Positions 53,310-63,965 are shown, counted from the first letter of the stretch. The stretch: 64,000 bases of DNA from Megascapheus bottae (GCA_024803745.1 JANJXV010000024.1:20531927-20595926), one strand, 5' to 3'. Notes: a model not told the origin generated them from the sequence alone. Numbers and translations are program-made.

Positions 53310-53485
53310 TGGAGCTTAGAGATACAGTGCCCACCTAGTGTGTATCAAGCCATAGGTTCAATTCCTCAGTACCATATAAACAAAGGGAAATAAGCTAGTA
53401 GTGGTGCTGTAGCTCAAGTGGTAAAGTGCCGGCCTTAAAAGAGAAAAAAGCCAAGGCAAAAGCGTGAGCTCCTCAGTTCAATCCC

Positions 53486-53490
<5 letters not shown>
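53310..53490 (+). repeat. IDL-Geo SINE, diverged
   Basis: 'gagatacagtgcccacctag' head; Geo ends 'ttcaatcccaagtacacaca'. Confidence 0.75.
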
Positions 53491-53535
<45 letters not shown>

Positions 53536-53547
53536 CGCGCGCGCGCA
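53489..53547. repeat. (CA)n(CG)n microsatellite
   Basis: CA run at 53490-53531 followed by alternating CG at 53533-53547. Such alternation can favour Z-DNA. Confidence 0.95.
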
Positions 53548-53549
53548 TT

Positions 53550-54400
53550 ATTTAGGGGATATATATTGTATACATGTGTGGAAATGTAAGAATGAACCGC
53601 CTGCAGGTACAGCTAATGTATGGGGAGAAGGAAGAAGGGGGAAACAGAGACAGAGACAAAGAAAGGAAGAAAGCATGTAAGCAGATTGTCAAACATGGAA
53701 TAGCCAGGAAAATGCAGGATGTCAGACCCTTTGTGGAGTCCTGTGGAAAGGAACAGGGCATCTTAACACCATGCAGGTTGAGTGAGAGGGCCAGTTCATC
53801 TTGTCCAGTCTGCCAGGATGAGGGATGGTGGAGGAAAGCTGGGCAGCACCTCACCTGTGTCCCTGTACCCCGAGGAAAGCAGGAGGAACTGACTCACTTT
53901 CCTTTCACTTTCTCAGGCCACCAAACCTGACACCCAGGGCCAGAACTACAGTTCCCACCACGCAGCGAGGCAGGAGGAAGAAGGGGAGCCGAGGGCTGCA
54001 AAGGAAACCAGGCGAATAAGAACACATTTACCTGCTTGCTGGGTGAGGCAAGAGTTGGAGCCCAGGAAGCAACAGGTGAGGGTGCGGGGTGCAGGATGTG
54101 TGATGGAGGGGGTGGTTTGGCGATTCCACGGGGCACAGAAGCCAAGGCAGAGGGGTGTTGTAGAAATCCTGGGGGCTCACAGGGAGAAAGCAGAGGAAGG
54201 GAGAGGAAACAAGGTCTCAGCTCAAGTTACAGTGATAAAACACCGGAAGTGGAATTAGCTTCCTTCAGTTGAAAATTAAGAACAACAGAAAAGTAGTTTG
54301 TGTCTCTGGTTTGCCAGAGGATATACCCATATGTGATTTCAGAAACATCCAAAGCTGGGATTGGATGTTCAAATTAAATATTTGTGTGCATTTAATTTGT
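53550..54400. other. Unique stretch upstream of RAB19
   Basis: About 850 bases without SINEs, with the candidate RAB19 first exon inside it. It includes repeated purine-rich text but no coding motif. Confidence 0.5.
53940..54075 (+). other. Candidate non-coding first exon of RAB19
   Basis: Unique, moderately GC-rich sequence between repeats ends in a strong donor, AACAG followed by gtgagg at 54076. It starts near ACTACAGTTCCCACCA (53945-53960), which resembles a degraded ZNF143-type site. It would splice to the acceptor at 56373. No protein evidence can support this. Confidence 0.35.
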
Positions 54401-54407
54401 GGTGATA

Positions 54408-54444
54408 CAGACGTGTGTGTCTGTGTGTCTGTGTGTGTCTGTGT

Positions 54445-54480
<36 letters not shown>

Positions 54481-54655
54481 GGGGCTATCCCTTAGCTTTT
54501 TTTGCTCAAGGTTGACACTCTACCACTCACTGAGCCACAGCTCTGCTTCTAGCCTTTTGGTGGTTAATTGGAGCTAAGATTCTTATGGACTTTCCTGCCC
54601 AGGCTGGCTTCAGATTGAAGTTCTCAGCCTCCTTGAATAACTAGGACTACAAGCA
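54408..54655 (-). repeat. B1-Geo SINE with (GT)n tail
   Basis: (GT)n at 54412-54477, then the inverted element with a short Geo; B1 end at 'aataactaggactacaagca'. Confidence 0.82.
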
Positions 54656-54879
54656 TAGGACTTTTCCGTGGCCTTAGAGAAAACCAAAAAAGCATTTGAG
54701 GAAGTCAGGAAGGGTGCACCAGGGCAGAAGCAATCGACAGCATAGCAAGGTCCAGGGATCAAGCCATGTAGCTTCTTGCATCAGAAGAGCTGTGATGAGG
54801 AGTGGAACTGGATGTGTGCTAGATGAGTGAAGGATATACACAACTGACAAGTGGAAACCCCGGAGAGAAAGGTTTCAAT

Positions 54880-55148
54880 GAAGCTAGGCGCTGGTGGCTC
54901 GTCCCTATAATCCTAGCTACTCAGGAGGCTGAGATCTGAGAATCACAGTACAAAGCCAGCCTGGGCAGGAAAAATCCATGAGACTCTTATTTCCAATTAC
55001 CCACCAGAAAACCAGAAGTGGCACTGTGGATCAAAGTAGTAGAGCACTAGTTTTTAGCAAGAGAGCTCAGGAACAGTGCCCAGGCCCAGAGTTCAAGCCT
55101 CAAAATGACAAAAGGAAGGAAGGAAGGAAGGAAAGAAGGAAGGAAGGA
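54880..55148 (+). repeat. B1-Geo SINE with (GGAA)n tail
   Basis: 'ggcgctggtggctcgtccct' to 'cctcaaaatgacaaaagg', then GGAA units. Confidence 0.87.
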
Positions 55149-55463
55149 TACATTGGAAGTGGCACTGTCCAGCCTTGAGCAAAAGAGCTCAGGGACAGTG
55201 CCCAGGTCCTGAGTTCACAGCCCATAACCACTAACAAAAATCTCATGTACTACTCAGAAGGCTGAGAACTGAGGATCTTAGGATCACAGTTCAAAGCCAG
55301 TCCAGGCACTCAAGACCATGAGACTGAGACTCTTATCTCCAATTAACCTCTAGAAAACCAGAAGTGGTACTATGGCTCAAGGGGTGGAGCAGAGGCCTTG
55401 ATCTGAAAAGCTCAGGGACAACGCCCAGGCCCAGAGTTCAAGCCCCACAACCGACAAAAAAAA

Positions 55464-55500
<37 letters not shown>
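55145..55500 (+). repeat. Solitary Geo then B1-Geo with (GT)n tail
   Basis: Geo piece 55152-55240, B1-Geo 55250-55465, then (GT)n to 55499. An inverted B1 piece follows to 55600. Confidence 0.75.
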
Positions 55501-55879
55501 ATGGATTTTTCTATCTAGGATGGCTTCAAGCCATGGTCCTCAGCTCTCAGCCTCTTGAGTCTCTAGGATTATAGGCATGAGCTACCAGAGCTCAGATTCT
55601 GGCTGGCCATATGAATTATTCTCAAAACTCCTGGTAAGGAAAACAAGGCGCCAGTGGAATAACAGGGCCATGTTACTCTTCCCTAAACTGGCTTCCTGAC
55701 GACCCCGGCAGTGTCGCAGACTGCCTGGTCGGGAGTCCTCCATGTGAAGTCCACACTGTCATGTCCCTCACCTGACTCAGGCCATTTCCTCTGCCATTGT
55801 GCTTTCTGGCTCTGACCTAGGAACTGCTAGCCTCTGCTAATGTGGCTGCTTACTGGACCACCAGAACATGCCAGTAGAG

Positions 55880-56163
55880 CCAGGCTCTGTGCCTCACACT
55901 TGTCACCCGAGTAACTCAGGAGGCTGACATCTGAGAATCATGGCTGGAAGCCAAGCCAGGCAGGAAAAGCCTAAGAGACTCTTATCTCCATTAACCAAAA
56001 GTCATGGCACTGTGGCCAAGTGGTGGAATGCAAGCCTTGAGAAAAATAAAAAAGCTCAGGAACAGGAGGACAGTGCCTAGGCCTTAAGTTCAAGCTCCAG
56101 GACCAGGACCAAAACATACATACATACATACATACATACATACATACATACATACATACATAA
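55880..56163 (+). repeat. B1-Geo SINE with (CATA)n tail
   Basis: 'gccaggctctgtgcctcaca' head; tail becomes (CATA)n at 56115-56163. Confidence 0.87.
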
Positions 56164-56372
56164 ATGCTAATAGGACCCTCTCAATCTGAGGGTCCCCAAA
56201 ATGCCAGCAAACAGCAGGGAGGGTGTGTCCAGTCATTGGCCTCTTCCTTCCATCGAGATGTTGGCACTGGGAAAAGCCACGACCCCCTCTGTCCTCTTAT
56301 TTCCACTGTGTCTCCAGTGCCTCGCAGACACTAAGGAGAACCTGAATTCTTCCCTTCCCTGTTCTATTCTAG

Positions 56373-56585
56373 GAGACTAGAGTCATGCCATTCTCCAACT
56401 CAGCCAGGACGGCCGATGAGAACTTTGACTACTTGTTCAAGATCATCCTCATTGGAGATTCCAATGTGGGGAAGACGTGTGTGGTTCAGCACTTCAAATC
56501 TGGGGTCTACACCGAGATACAACAGAACACAATTGGGGTAGACTTCACAGTTCGCTCCCTGGAGATCGATGGCAAAAAAGTGAAG
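56373..56585 (+). CDS. RAB19: RAB19 first coding exon (residues 1-67) with 12 nt of leader
   Basis: The acceptor is gttctattctag and the start codon is at 56385. The exon carries the P-loop and switch I and ends IDGKKVK. The donor reads AAG followed by gtcaga. It has C at +3 but keeps G at +5, so it is weaker than usual. Reading through into the intron would add unrelated residues and then a stop at 56723. Confidence 0.94.
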
Positions 56586-59335
56586 GTCAGAGGGGATGAG
56601 GGGCCATGCCTGCCTTTCAGCCAGAGCTTCCTACATTACAGTCATGTTTATGTCCTGCACTGGGACATCAACCTTGTAAGTAAGACACAATCACAGCCAG
56701 ACACTGATGGCTCCTACCTGTAATTCTAGCTACTCAGGAAGCTGAGATTTGAGGACTGAGGTTCAAAGCCAACCCAAGCACAAAAATCCATGAGACTCTT
56801 ATCTCCAATTAACCACCAGAAAACCTGAAGTAGTGCTGTGGTTCCAGAGGTAGGGGAGTAGCCTTGAGCTGAAGCGCTCAGGGACAGCACCCAGGCCCAG
56901 GGGTAGAGCCATAGCCTTGAGCTGAAGGGCCCTTAAGTAGCGGGCTCCCAATCTAAACGCATGTCTGTCCATGTCCCCCCCGCAGGGGCTGGGGATCCCC
57001 AGCAGGCCGACCTGGGTGACACAGGCCCCGCCTCTCTCCTTCTGCAGATGCAGGTGTGGGACACGGCGGGCCAGGAGCGCTTCCGCACCATTACCCAGAG
57101 CTACTACCGCAGCGCACACGCGGCCATCATCGCCTACGACCTCACACGGCGGTCCACCTTCGAGTCTGTCCCACACTGGATTCATGAGATAGAGAAATAC
57201 GGTGCTGCTAACTTGGTCATCATGCTGATCGGTACGTTGTTCTTTCCTTTATCAATGCTCTTCTTGTCTGTTTTTGCATTTTCCAAGACATGGAAGAAAA
57301 CTGCAATAGTGTAGTTTAAACACAGAACTTGACTCACCCCATTCTTTTGCTTTAGTTATGTTTCAAAGTTTTGTTGTCCTAGGACAGTCTCAAACTGCAA
57401 TTTTCCCATCTATTGCCTCCAAGTAGCTAATGTTACAATATGTGCCACAACATCCTGCTTGTTTGAGACGGGGTCTCCCTTTTCGCAGTTCCCAAGTTGC
57501 TGGGATGATAAGCTTGAACCACTCTGTCCAGCCCAGGAAGACAAGCCCTGCGTCAGGCACTGGTGGCTCCTGCCTGTAATCCTAACTACTAAGGAAACTG
57601 AGATCACAGTCATAGTTTTAAGTCAGCCCAGGCAGAATCCGTGAGACCCTGTCCCAAATAATCAACAGAAGCTGGGCTGGAAGCATGGCTCAGGTGGCAG
57701 AGTGTCACCCATGAGCAAGGGACTGGAGCAAGTTAAAATTCCTAAATTCAGACCCCAGTGGGTGGGAAAACGTAAGCTGTGGATGAGACCCTAGAAAACA
57801 TCTTGCCTCAAAATCCCCAGCAGATTCCTTTCAGAGTAACATCTGGATGTACAATCTTGTTAAAAATGCAAATTTTGGGGCCGGGAGTTTGGCCTAGTGG
57901 TAGAGTACTTGTCTAGCATGCATGAAGACCTGGGTTCAATTCCTTGGTACCACATACTTAGAAAAAGCCAGAAGTGGTGCTGAGGCTCAAGTGGTAGAGC
58001 TCTAGCCTTGAGAAAAATCCAAGGACAGTGCTCAGGCTCTGAGCTTAAACCCAGGACTGGCCAAAAAAAAAAAAAAAAAGCAAATTTTATCCCATACTAG
58101 AGCTTCTCATTGGGGGAGATCTGGAATGAGTGGGGATGGTTCTAATGTGAAACCCCTGCAGATTTGAATACAGGAGCTGCGAAGACCACCCAGGAAATAC
58201 TGCTGGAGTCTAAGGTTAACAGTCAGGTGGCCCCAAGTCTCCAGGGAGTCCCTCAGATAAACTTGACTGCATCAATCACAACACAATCCCTTGAAGATCC
58301 TAAGTGATCCAGCCTTGAGACTCACAAATCTCAGCCACCAGTGCCCAGCCCACCTGTCTATTTTGTTCACAGCTGGTACTCTACCACTTAACCAGGCACC
58401 CCATGCTAGCTCTTGTAGATTAGTGGAAATGAGTCTCTCAAACTTTTCAGCCTGAGCAAGTCAAGTGGAAATCCTTAGATCGCAGTCTGAGTAGCTAGGA
58501 TTGGCACCAAAATCTGGCTACCCCTCAGTTGTTTCGTATGAACTCAGAGCCTTTCTTAAAATCTTCTTTGCCTGGACTGGTCTGAACCAGCACTTATCCA
58601 ATCTCAGCATTCTGTGTAGCTGGCATGACAGGTGCATACCACCTACCCCAGCTATTGGTTGAGATGGGGGTCTCCTTAACATTTTGCCCTTGCTGATCTT
58701 GAATTCCAGTCATCTGGATCTCTACCTCAAGTCACTAGGATTGTAGGCATGAGTTTAAAAGTGTTCCTCATCTTCTTTCTTTTTTTTCCTAGTCATGGGC
58801 TTTGAACTTAGGGCCTGGGCACTGTCCTTGGACACTTTTTTTTCCCTCAAGGCTAGCACTCTGCCACTTGAGCCACAGCACCACTTCCAGCTTTTTCTAT
58901 GTATGTGATAGGAAGGAATCGAACCCAGGGCTTTCTTTGTGAATGTGAGGTGAGCACTCTACCACTAGGCTATGCTTCCAGCCCAAAAGTGTTCTTCTTA
59001 AAGGTCCTTTGGGGGAGAAAGGTAGATGAGTGACTTGGTGGACCATCTGTCCATCTTTATCTGCAGGGAACAAGTCAGACCTGTGGGAGAGACGGCACGT
59101 GCTGTTTGAGGAGGCCTGCACACTGGCGGAGAAGTATGGCCTCCTGGCAGTTTTGGAAACATCAGCCAAGGAGTCGAAGAACATCGATGAAGTCTTCGTG
59201 CTGATGGCCAAGGAGCTGATTGCTCGCAACAGCCTGCACCTGTACGGGGAGGGCGCCCAGCACGGCCTCCCCCAGGATTCCAGCCCTGTGCTCCTGGCCC
59301 AGGCGCCCAGTGACAAGACACATTGCTCTTGTTGA
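56385..59335 (+). CDS. RAB19: RAB19 coding region (3 coding exons, 217 aa)
   Basis: Small GTPase of the Rab family that cycles between GDP and GTP on membranes. RAB19 has been linked to Golgi/apical traffic and to early ciliogenesis steps. Exons of 201, 184 and 269 nt join to 654 nt, 217 codons plus stop. Visible motifs are the P-loop GDSNVGKT (24-31), switch I with TIGVDF (49-54), WDTAGQE (71-77), NKSD (130-133) and ETSAK (159-163). The C-terminus is CSC, a double-cysteine site for geranylgeranylation. The start [20 protein letters not shown] differs from remembered human RAB19 only at a few residues. NKSD replaces the human NKCD and still fits the NKxD base-recognition rule. No inactivating change was seen. 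Confidence 0.97.
56700..56940 (+). repeat. B1-Geo SINE in RAB19 intron
   Basis: 'cactgatggctcctacctgt' head; the Geo end is repeated as 'gaagggccc' without an A tail. Confidence 0.8.
57048..57231 (+). CDS. RAB19: RAB19 second coding exon (residues 68-129)
   Basis: The acceptor is ctccttctgcag and the exon begins [20 protein letters not shown]. The donor is ATCG followed by gtacgt. It holds switch II and the [10 protein letters not shown] helix. CpG use is high here, unlike its flanks. Confidence 0.96.
57375..57775. repeat. B1-like piece (-) and B1-Geo-like piece (+)
   Basis: Inverted B1 text 'agtctcaaactgcaattttc' near 57385-57535, then a plus-strand B1 head 'tggctcctgcctgtaatcct' from 57560 with an ID-like middle. 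Confidence 0.5.
57880..58082 (+). repeat. IDL-Geo SINE, young-type, in RAB19 intron
   Basis: 'atgcaaattttgg' before and 'aagcaaatttta' after suggest a target-site duplication. Confidence 0.92.
58350..58765 (-). repeat. Two or three diverged B1/Geo pieces
   Basis: Inverted texts 'gcagtctgagtagctaggat' and 'caagtcactaggattgtagg' mark B1 ends. Confidence 0.5.
58785..58985 (-). repeat. IDL-Geo SINE in RAB19 intron
   Basis: 'cctagtcatgggctttgaac' to 'taggctatgcttccagccc', 80 bases before the last RAB19 exon. Confidence 0.88.
59067..59335 (+). CDS. RAB19: RAB19 last coding exon (residues 129-217 and stop)
   Basis: The acceptor is ctttatctgcag. The exon starts inside Gly129 of GNKSD, carries [20 protein letters not shown] and ends DKTHCSC before TGA at 59333-59335. 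The two final cysteines are the prenylation site. The variable tail ([12 protein letters not shown]) differs most from human. Confidence 0.96.
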
Positions 59336-59910
59336 CCTTGGCGGGAGGAAGGCAAGGAAGCCCCAGGCAGCCAGATGGCCCAGTGTCTCCGGGTAGCTAC
59401 ACAGGTTGCTGAAGAGGATTGTCCCTGGCCCTGCAGGCCCGAACCCGCAACACTGCAGACTCAGAACAAAGGGGGACACCACATCGCCAATTAAACCAGG
59501 AACTCCAGGAAGGGAGTGGGAGGTCAAGGTTTCTTCTCCCCTTGGTCTTCCCTACCCCCCACATGAAATCTGATTCTTACTAGATTTTGATGGAGACCAG
59601 GCAGATGACTGTCTTAGAACATTCTAGGACATGTTGTAGTAGCTTCGGCAGGGGGTAAAGGAAAGTGACACTGGCACCTCAGGTCTTCATGTTGAAGAAT
59701 AAGGCCTGATGACATAAATACTAGACATCCTGTTTTGGGAGGGATCAGGAACCATCTGAAGGGGTCAGGAATTGGACCCCACTTCATCCTACATGAACTG
59801 ATCTGGTCACCCTGGTTTCCACTTGAAGATATGAGATACCCACAATTTCTCTAACTCCGAATGATCTGTTGTGTTAGAACTCAGTTCTGAATTTAAAAAT
59901 TAAAGTGGCT
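59336..59910 (+). other. RAB19: RAB19 3' UTR (predicted)
   Basis: About 570 bases of unique sequence follow the stop codon. An ATTAAA variant signal lies at 59899-59904. A later AATAAA at 60084-60089 lies at the end of an ID-like repeat and is a less likely site. Confidence 0.5.
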
Positions 59911-60019
59911 CACTGCTGATTAGCAAACCGATATACATAGCTTCCTCTAGGTGTCAAGCAAGCAGCTGGCACTGTCTGGGATAGAGTTAACTCTTGCTCC
60001 TTCTTCACAACTAAAACTA

Positions 60020-60092
60020 GAGCAGGGCTGGGACTGTAGCTCTGAGGCTGTGGGTGGGACTAATCCCCAGCTTTGCAAAAGTAAATAAAAAC
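60020..60092 (+). repeat. ID-like monomer
   Basis: 'gggctgggactgtagctctg' and 'gactaatccccagctttgc', ending in an A-rich tail with AATAAA. Confidence 0.5.
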
Positions 60093-60104
60093 GTAGTGGA
60101 AACT

Positions 60105-60775
60105 AGGCGGCAGCTGCTGGCGGTTCCTACCTACTCAGGAGGTTGAGAACTTGAGGATCTGAGGGTTGTTGCTCAAGCAAAGTCCGTGAGAATCTCTTTT
60201 TTTTGGGGGGAGTGGGGGTGAGTCATAGGACTTGAATGGGCCTGGTTGTTGTTCCTGAGCTCTTCAGCTCAAGCCCCACTTCGATTTTCTAGAGGTTAAT
60301 TGGAGATGGAGATAGTCTCAGGTCCTTTTATGGCTGAGCTGGCTTTGAATCTTGATACTCAGATCTCAGCCCTGAGTAGCTAGGATTACAGGTGTGAGCC
60401 ACCACGCTTAGCTTGTCCTGGAGACTTTTTTTTTTTTTAATTATTTATTTTATTTTGCCAGTCCTGGGCTTGAGCTCAGGGCCTGAGCACTGTCCTTGGA
60501 CTTTCTCAAGGTTAGAGCTCTGCCATTTGAGCCTCAGCACCACTTCCGGCTTTTTTTCTATGTATGTAGTACCAAGGAATCGAACCCAGGCCTTCGTGCA
60601 TGCTAGGCAAGCACTTTATCCACTAGGCCAAACTCCCGGCCTGTCCTGGAGACTATTATCTCCAATTAACCACCAGAAAACTGGAAGTGGCACTATGGCT
60701 CAAGTGGTAGAGCACTAGCCTTAATCTGAAGAGCTCAGGGACAAGCATCAAAATTGACCAAAAAAAAAAAAAAAA
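60105..60775 (+). repeat. B1-Geo SINE interrupted by two inverted SINEs
   Basis: Plus-strand B1 head at 60108-60198 and Geo at 60655-60775. Between them lie an inverted B1-Geo (60200-60413) and an inverted IDL-Geo (60427-60641). Confidence 0.75.
60427..60641 (-). repeat. IDL-Geo SINE, young-type, nested
   Basis: Bounded by the 13-base duplication 'tgtcctggagact' at 60414-60426 and 60642-60654. Confidence 0.94.
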
Positions 60776-60917
60776 GGGTCCAATGAGGGGAGGGCATGGA
60801 GGAGGGAAATGGGGACAAAAACATGAGAAAGGGTAGCAATGATTATTAAGGAATGCACTTTCTATTTGGTGAATATAATATAATCCTTCTATTAATTACA
60901 ATAATAAAAAAAAAAAA

Positions 60918-61106
60918 GGGCCAGGAGTTTGGCCTAGTAGTAGAGTGCTTGCTTAGCATGCACTAAGACCCAGGTTTGATTCCTCAGTAGCACATACATA
61001 GAAAAAAGCCAGAAGTGGTGCAGAGGCTCAAGTGGTAGAACTCCAGCCTGTAAGTCCAAGGACCGTGCTCAGGCTCTAAGCTCAAGCCCAGGACTGACAA
61101 AAAAAC
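60918..61106 (+). repeat. IDL-Geo SINE, young-type
   Basis: 'ggccaggagtttggcctagt' to 'caggactgacaaaaaaac'. Confidence 0.9.
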
Positions 61107-61349
61107 AACCATAATGAGACCTGTATTCCAGTACTTGGGAGACTAGAACAAGGTCACAGCCATCTTGGCTGTATAGTGATTGATATTTATCCCCAAAACA
61201 GAAAAACAAGAGGTTGGAAGCATGGCTCAGGGAGTAGAATGTCAGGCTCTGAACAGAAAAAACCATCAGACACTGAGTTCTACCTCTTGGTTCTGGTGTA
61301 GACAAAAAATAAAGCAGTTGGCCACCAGTGGCTTACACTTGTAATCCCA

Positions 61350-61680
61350 GCTATGGGGCTAGAACTCTGGGTCGGGCACTGTCCATCTTCTGCTCAAGGC
61401 TACTACCCTACCCTTTAGCCAAGTCCCACTTCCCATTTTCTAGAGATTAACTGGAGATAAAGAGTCTCAGGTCCTTTTGTGCCAGACTGGCTTTGAACTT
61501 TGATCCTCAGATCTCAGCCTTCTAAGTAGCTAGGATTACAAGTGTGAGCCACCACCCCTGGCTGCACTTTGCTTTCCTAGTGGTTAATTGGAGATATGAG
61601 TCTCCAGGTGGCTTTGAACCATGATCCTCAGACCTCAGCCTCCCAAGTAGCTGGGACTACAGGCATGAGCCACCTCTCCC
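61350..61680 (-). repeat. B1-Geo SINE and a second inverted B1
   Basis: B1-Geo to 'gtgagccaccacccctggc' (61562), then B1 text to 'gggactacaggcatgagcca' near 61672. Confidence 0.8.
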
Positions 61681-61769
61681 ATTATCTATCTCCAATTAAT
61701 ACCAAAAACAGACCAGGGACCAACTTCAAGCCCCAGGACTGACTGGCATAAAAAAAAAAGGGGGCGGGG

Positions 61770-61956
61770 GAGCAGGAGTTTGGCCTAGTGGTAGAGTGCT
61801 TGCCTAGCAGGCATGAAGACCTGGGTTTGATTCCTTGATACCACATCCAAAGAAAAAGCTGTAAGTGATGCTGTAGCTCAAGTGGTAGAGCTCTAGCCTT
61901 GAGGCAAGGACATTGCTAGGCTCTGAGTTCAAGCCCAAGTATTGGGAAAAAAAAAG
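61770..61956 (+). repeat. IDL-Geo SINE
   Basis: 'gtttggcctagtggtagagt' to 'cccaagtattgggaaaaaa'. Confidence 0.88.
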
Positions 61957-62204
61957 TTGCCTGGAAACAACTGACAGTGCTTCCCTTTGTTGTGTTTTTA
62001 AAATACCTGGGAGACAGTGGGTATTTAGATTGGGCAATTCCTCATGGATTTCAGTGACTGTACTGTTAGAAATGGAGACAAACATCAATAGGAGACTATT
62101 AAATTATCTAACTACTCAAAAACTAGAAGAGCTGTGGCTCAAAGTGTGTCGGCTGAGATCTTGCTCCAGGACTGGAACAAGATATCAAGAAATAAAATAT
62201 TCAG

Positions 62205-62395
62205 CAGGGCCTGGTGGCTCACACCTATAATCCTAGCTACTCAGGAGGCTGAGATCTGAGGATCACAGTTCAAATCTCCAAATAACCACCAGAAAGTCAG
62301 AAATAGGTCTGTGGCTCAAGGGGTAGGGCAATAGCCATGAGCTGAAGAGCTCAGGGAGAGCACCCAGATTTTAAAAATAAATAAAAAAAATAAAA
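62205..62395 (+). repeat. B1-Geo SINE, 3'-shortened
   Basis: 'gcctggtggctcacacctat' head; Geo stops at 'gagagcacccagattttaaa'. Confidence 0.82.
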
Positions 62396-62401
62396 TATTT
62401 G

Positions 62402-62590
62402 GGCCGGGAGTTTGGCCTAGTGGTAGAGTGCTTGCCTAGCATACACAAAGACCCAGGTTAAATTCCTTGGTACCACATACAGCTGGAAGTGGTGCTGTGG
62501 ATCAAATGGTAGAGCACTAGCCTTGAGAAAAGTCCAAGGACAGTGCTCTGGCCTTGAGTTCAAGCCCCACGACGGGAAAAAATATAAAAA
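62402..62590 (+). repeat. IDL-Geo SINE
   Basis: 'ggccgggagtttggcctagt' head. 'aaaatattt' and 'aaaatat' flank it. Confidence 0.9.
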
Positions 62591-62619
62591 AATCAAGACA
62601 CAAAGCCAGTGTTTCTGGG

Positions 62620-62790
62620 CCTCTTTATGTCAAACACTAGTTCTCTACCACTTGAGCTAGTTTCACTTCCAGTTTTTGAGTAGTTTAATGGAGATAGAGC
62701 CTCATCATGCACTTTTCTGCCTGGGTTGGGTTTCAAACAGTGATCCTCAGATCTCTCTGGATTACAGGGCCACTGTTGCCTGGTACATTT
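62620..62790 (-). repeat. B1-Geo SINE, diverged
   Basis: 'actagttctctaccacttga' and 'tgatcctcagatctctctgg'. Confidence 0.65.
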
Positions 62791-62892
62791 TTCTTTCTTT
62801 TTTCTTCAGCATGGACAAAAAAATTTTAATATTGACTACTTACTATGTTTCAAACTTTCAAAGAAAGAAGAAAATAGTTGCATCCATTAAAG

Positions 62893-63094
62893 TCTTTTTT
62901 TTTTTTTTTTGCCAGTCCTGGGCTTGAGCTCAGGGTCTGAGCACTGTCCTTGGACTTTCTAAGGCTAGAGCTCTACCACTTGAGCCTCAGCACCACTTCC
63001 AGCTTTTTTCTATGTACGTGGTACCGAGGAATCGAATCCGGGTCTTCACGCATGCTAGGCAAGCACTTTAACCACTAGGCCAAATTCCAGGACC
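62893..63094 (-). repeat. IDL-Geo SINE, young-type
   Basis: The 9-base 'ccattaaag' is doubled at 62884-62892 and 63095-63103. Confidence 0.93.
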
Positions 63095-63119
63095 CCATTA
63101 AAGACTCTTACAAAACACA

Positions 63120-63510
63120 AAAATTAATGATTGGCCTGGTACATTTTTCTATTACTGCATAACACATAATCACAAACACATGGCTTAAACCACACACGTT
63201 AATGGAGTGAATTTATTTAATTTAGTTGTGGGGTTTGAACTAGGAGCCTAGGCACTCTGAGCTAACAGACAGGCATACAAGCAGACAGTAAAGACACATG
63301 GACACATACCCCTCCCATTCCTAAAGGGAGCAGCTGTTTGGATTCAATGTCAGCCAGGGCTGTGGTTTCCATTAGAGGCTGGGCTCCTGCTGCTTGTGGA
63401 CAGAATTCATTTCCTTGTGGTTCCACAGCTGAGGTCTGTGTTCCTACCAGCTTAACAGCTACTTGCCACACACAGCCCCACAGACAATTCACAGCAGGGC
63501 TATTTCTTCC
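63120..63510. repeat. Probable ancient interspersed repeat
   Basis: 'tattactgcataacacataa' then 'catggcttaaaccacaca' and 'cagccagggctgtggtttcc' follow the order of a common ancient mammalian repeat that I cannot name with certainty. It is not coding in any frame. Confidence 0.4.
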
Positions 63511-63639
63511 TGTTTAGGTCACCTGGAGCATTTATGATCCTCTGTGACTTCCTCTTCCACAATCGTCAGAAAAATAACTATTTTAAAAGGATTACACTAG
63601 GCTCTAACTTAGGCTTCGCTTTTGCTATATAAGAAAGCA

Positions 63640-63958
63640 AAGTAGTAGAGCACTGGTGGCTCATGCCTGTAATCTTAGCAATTCAGGAGTTTCAGATTTA
63701 AAGATGATGGTTCAAAGCCAGCCCCAGTAGGAAGTCTATGAGGTGCTTATCTCCAACAAAAAGCTAGAAGTTGTGGTTCAAGTGGTAGCAGTGTTGTTAG
63801 TCTTGGGCAAAAAAGCTCATGGACAGTGCCCAGGCCCTGAGTTCAAGAAAAAGCTGGAAGTGGTGCTGTGGCTCAAGTGGTAGAATGCTTTGAGAAAACC
63901 CAAGGACAGTGGTCAGTCCCCCGAGTTCAAGCTCCAGGACTGGGGGGGGGGGGGGGGG
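63640..63958 (+). repeat. B1-Geo SINE plus second Geo ending in poly-G
   Basis: B1-Geo to 63848, second Geo to 'gctccaggactgg', then 16 or more G at 63943-63958 where an A tail would be expected. Confidence 0.82.
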
Positions 63959-63965
63959 ACAAAGG

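Noticed and set aside
53546..53560. Z-DNA-forming promoter element near RAB19
   Set aside because: The CA/CG run is a SINE-tail microsatellite some 400 bases from the candidate exon, with nothing tying it to control.
59162..59527. Minus-strand frame over the last RAB19 exon
   Set aside because: It is a shadow of the RAB19 coding exon in antisense.
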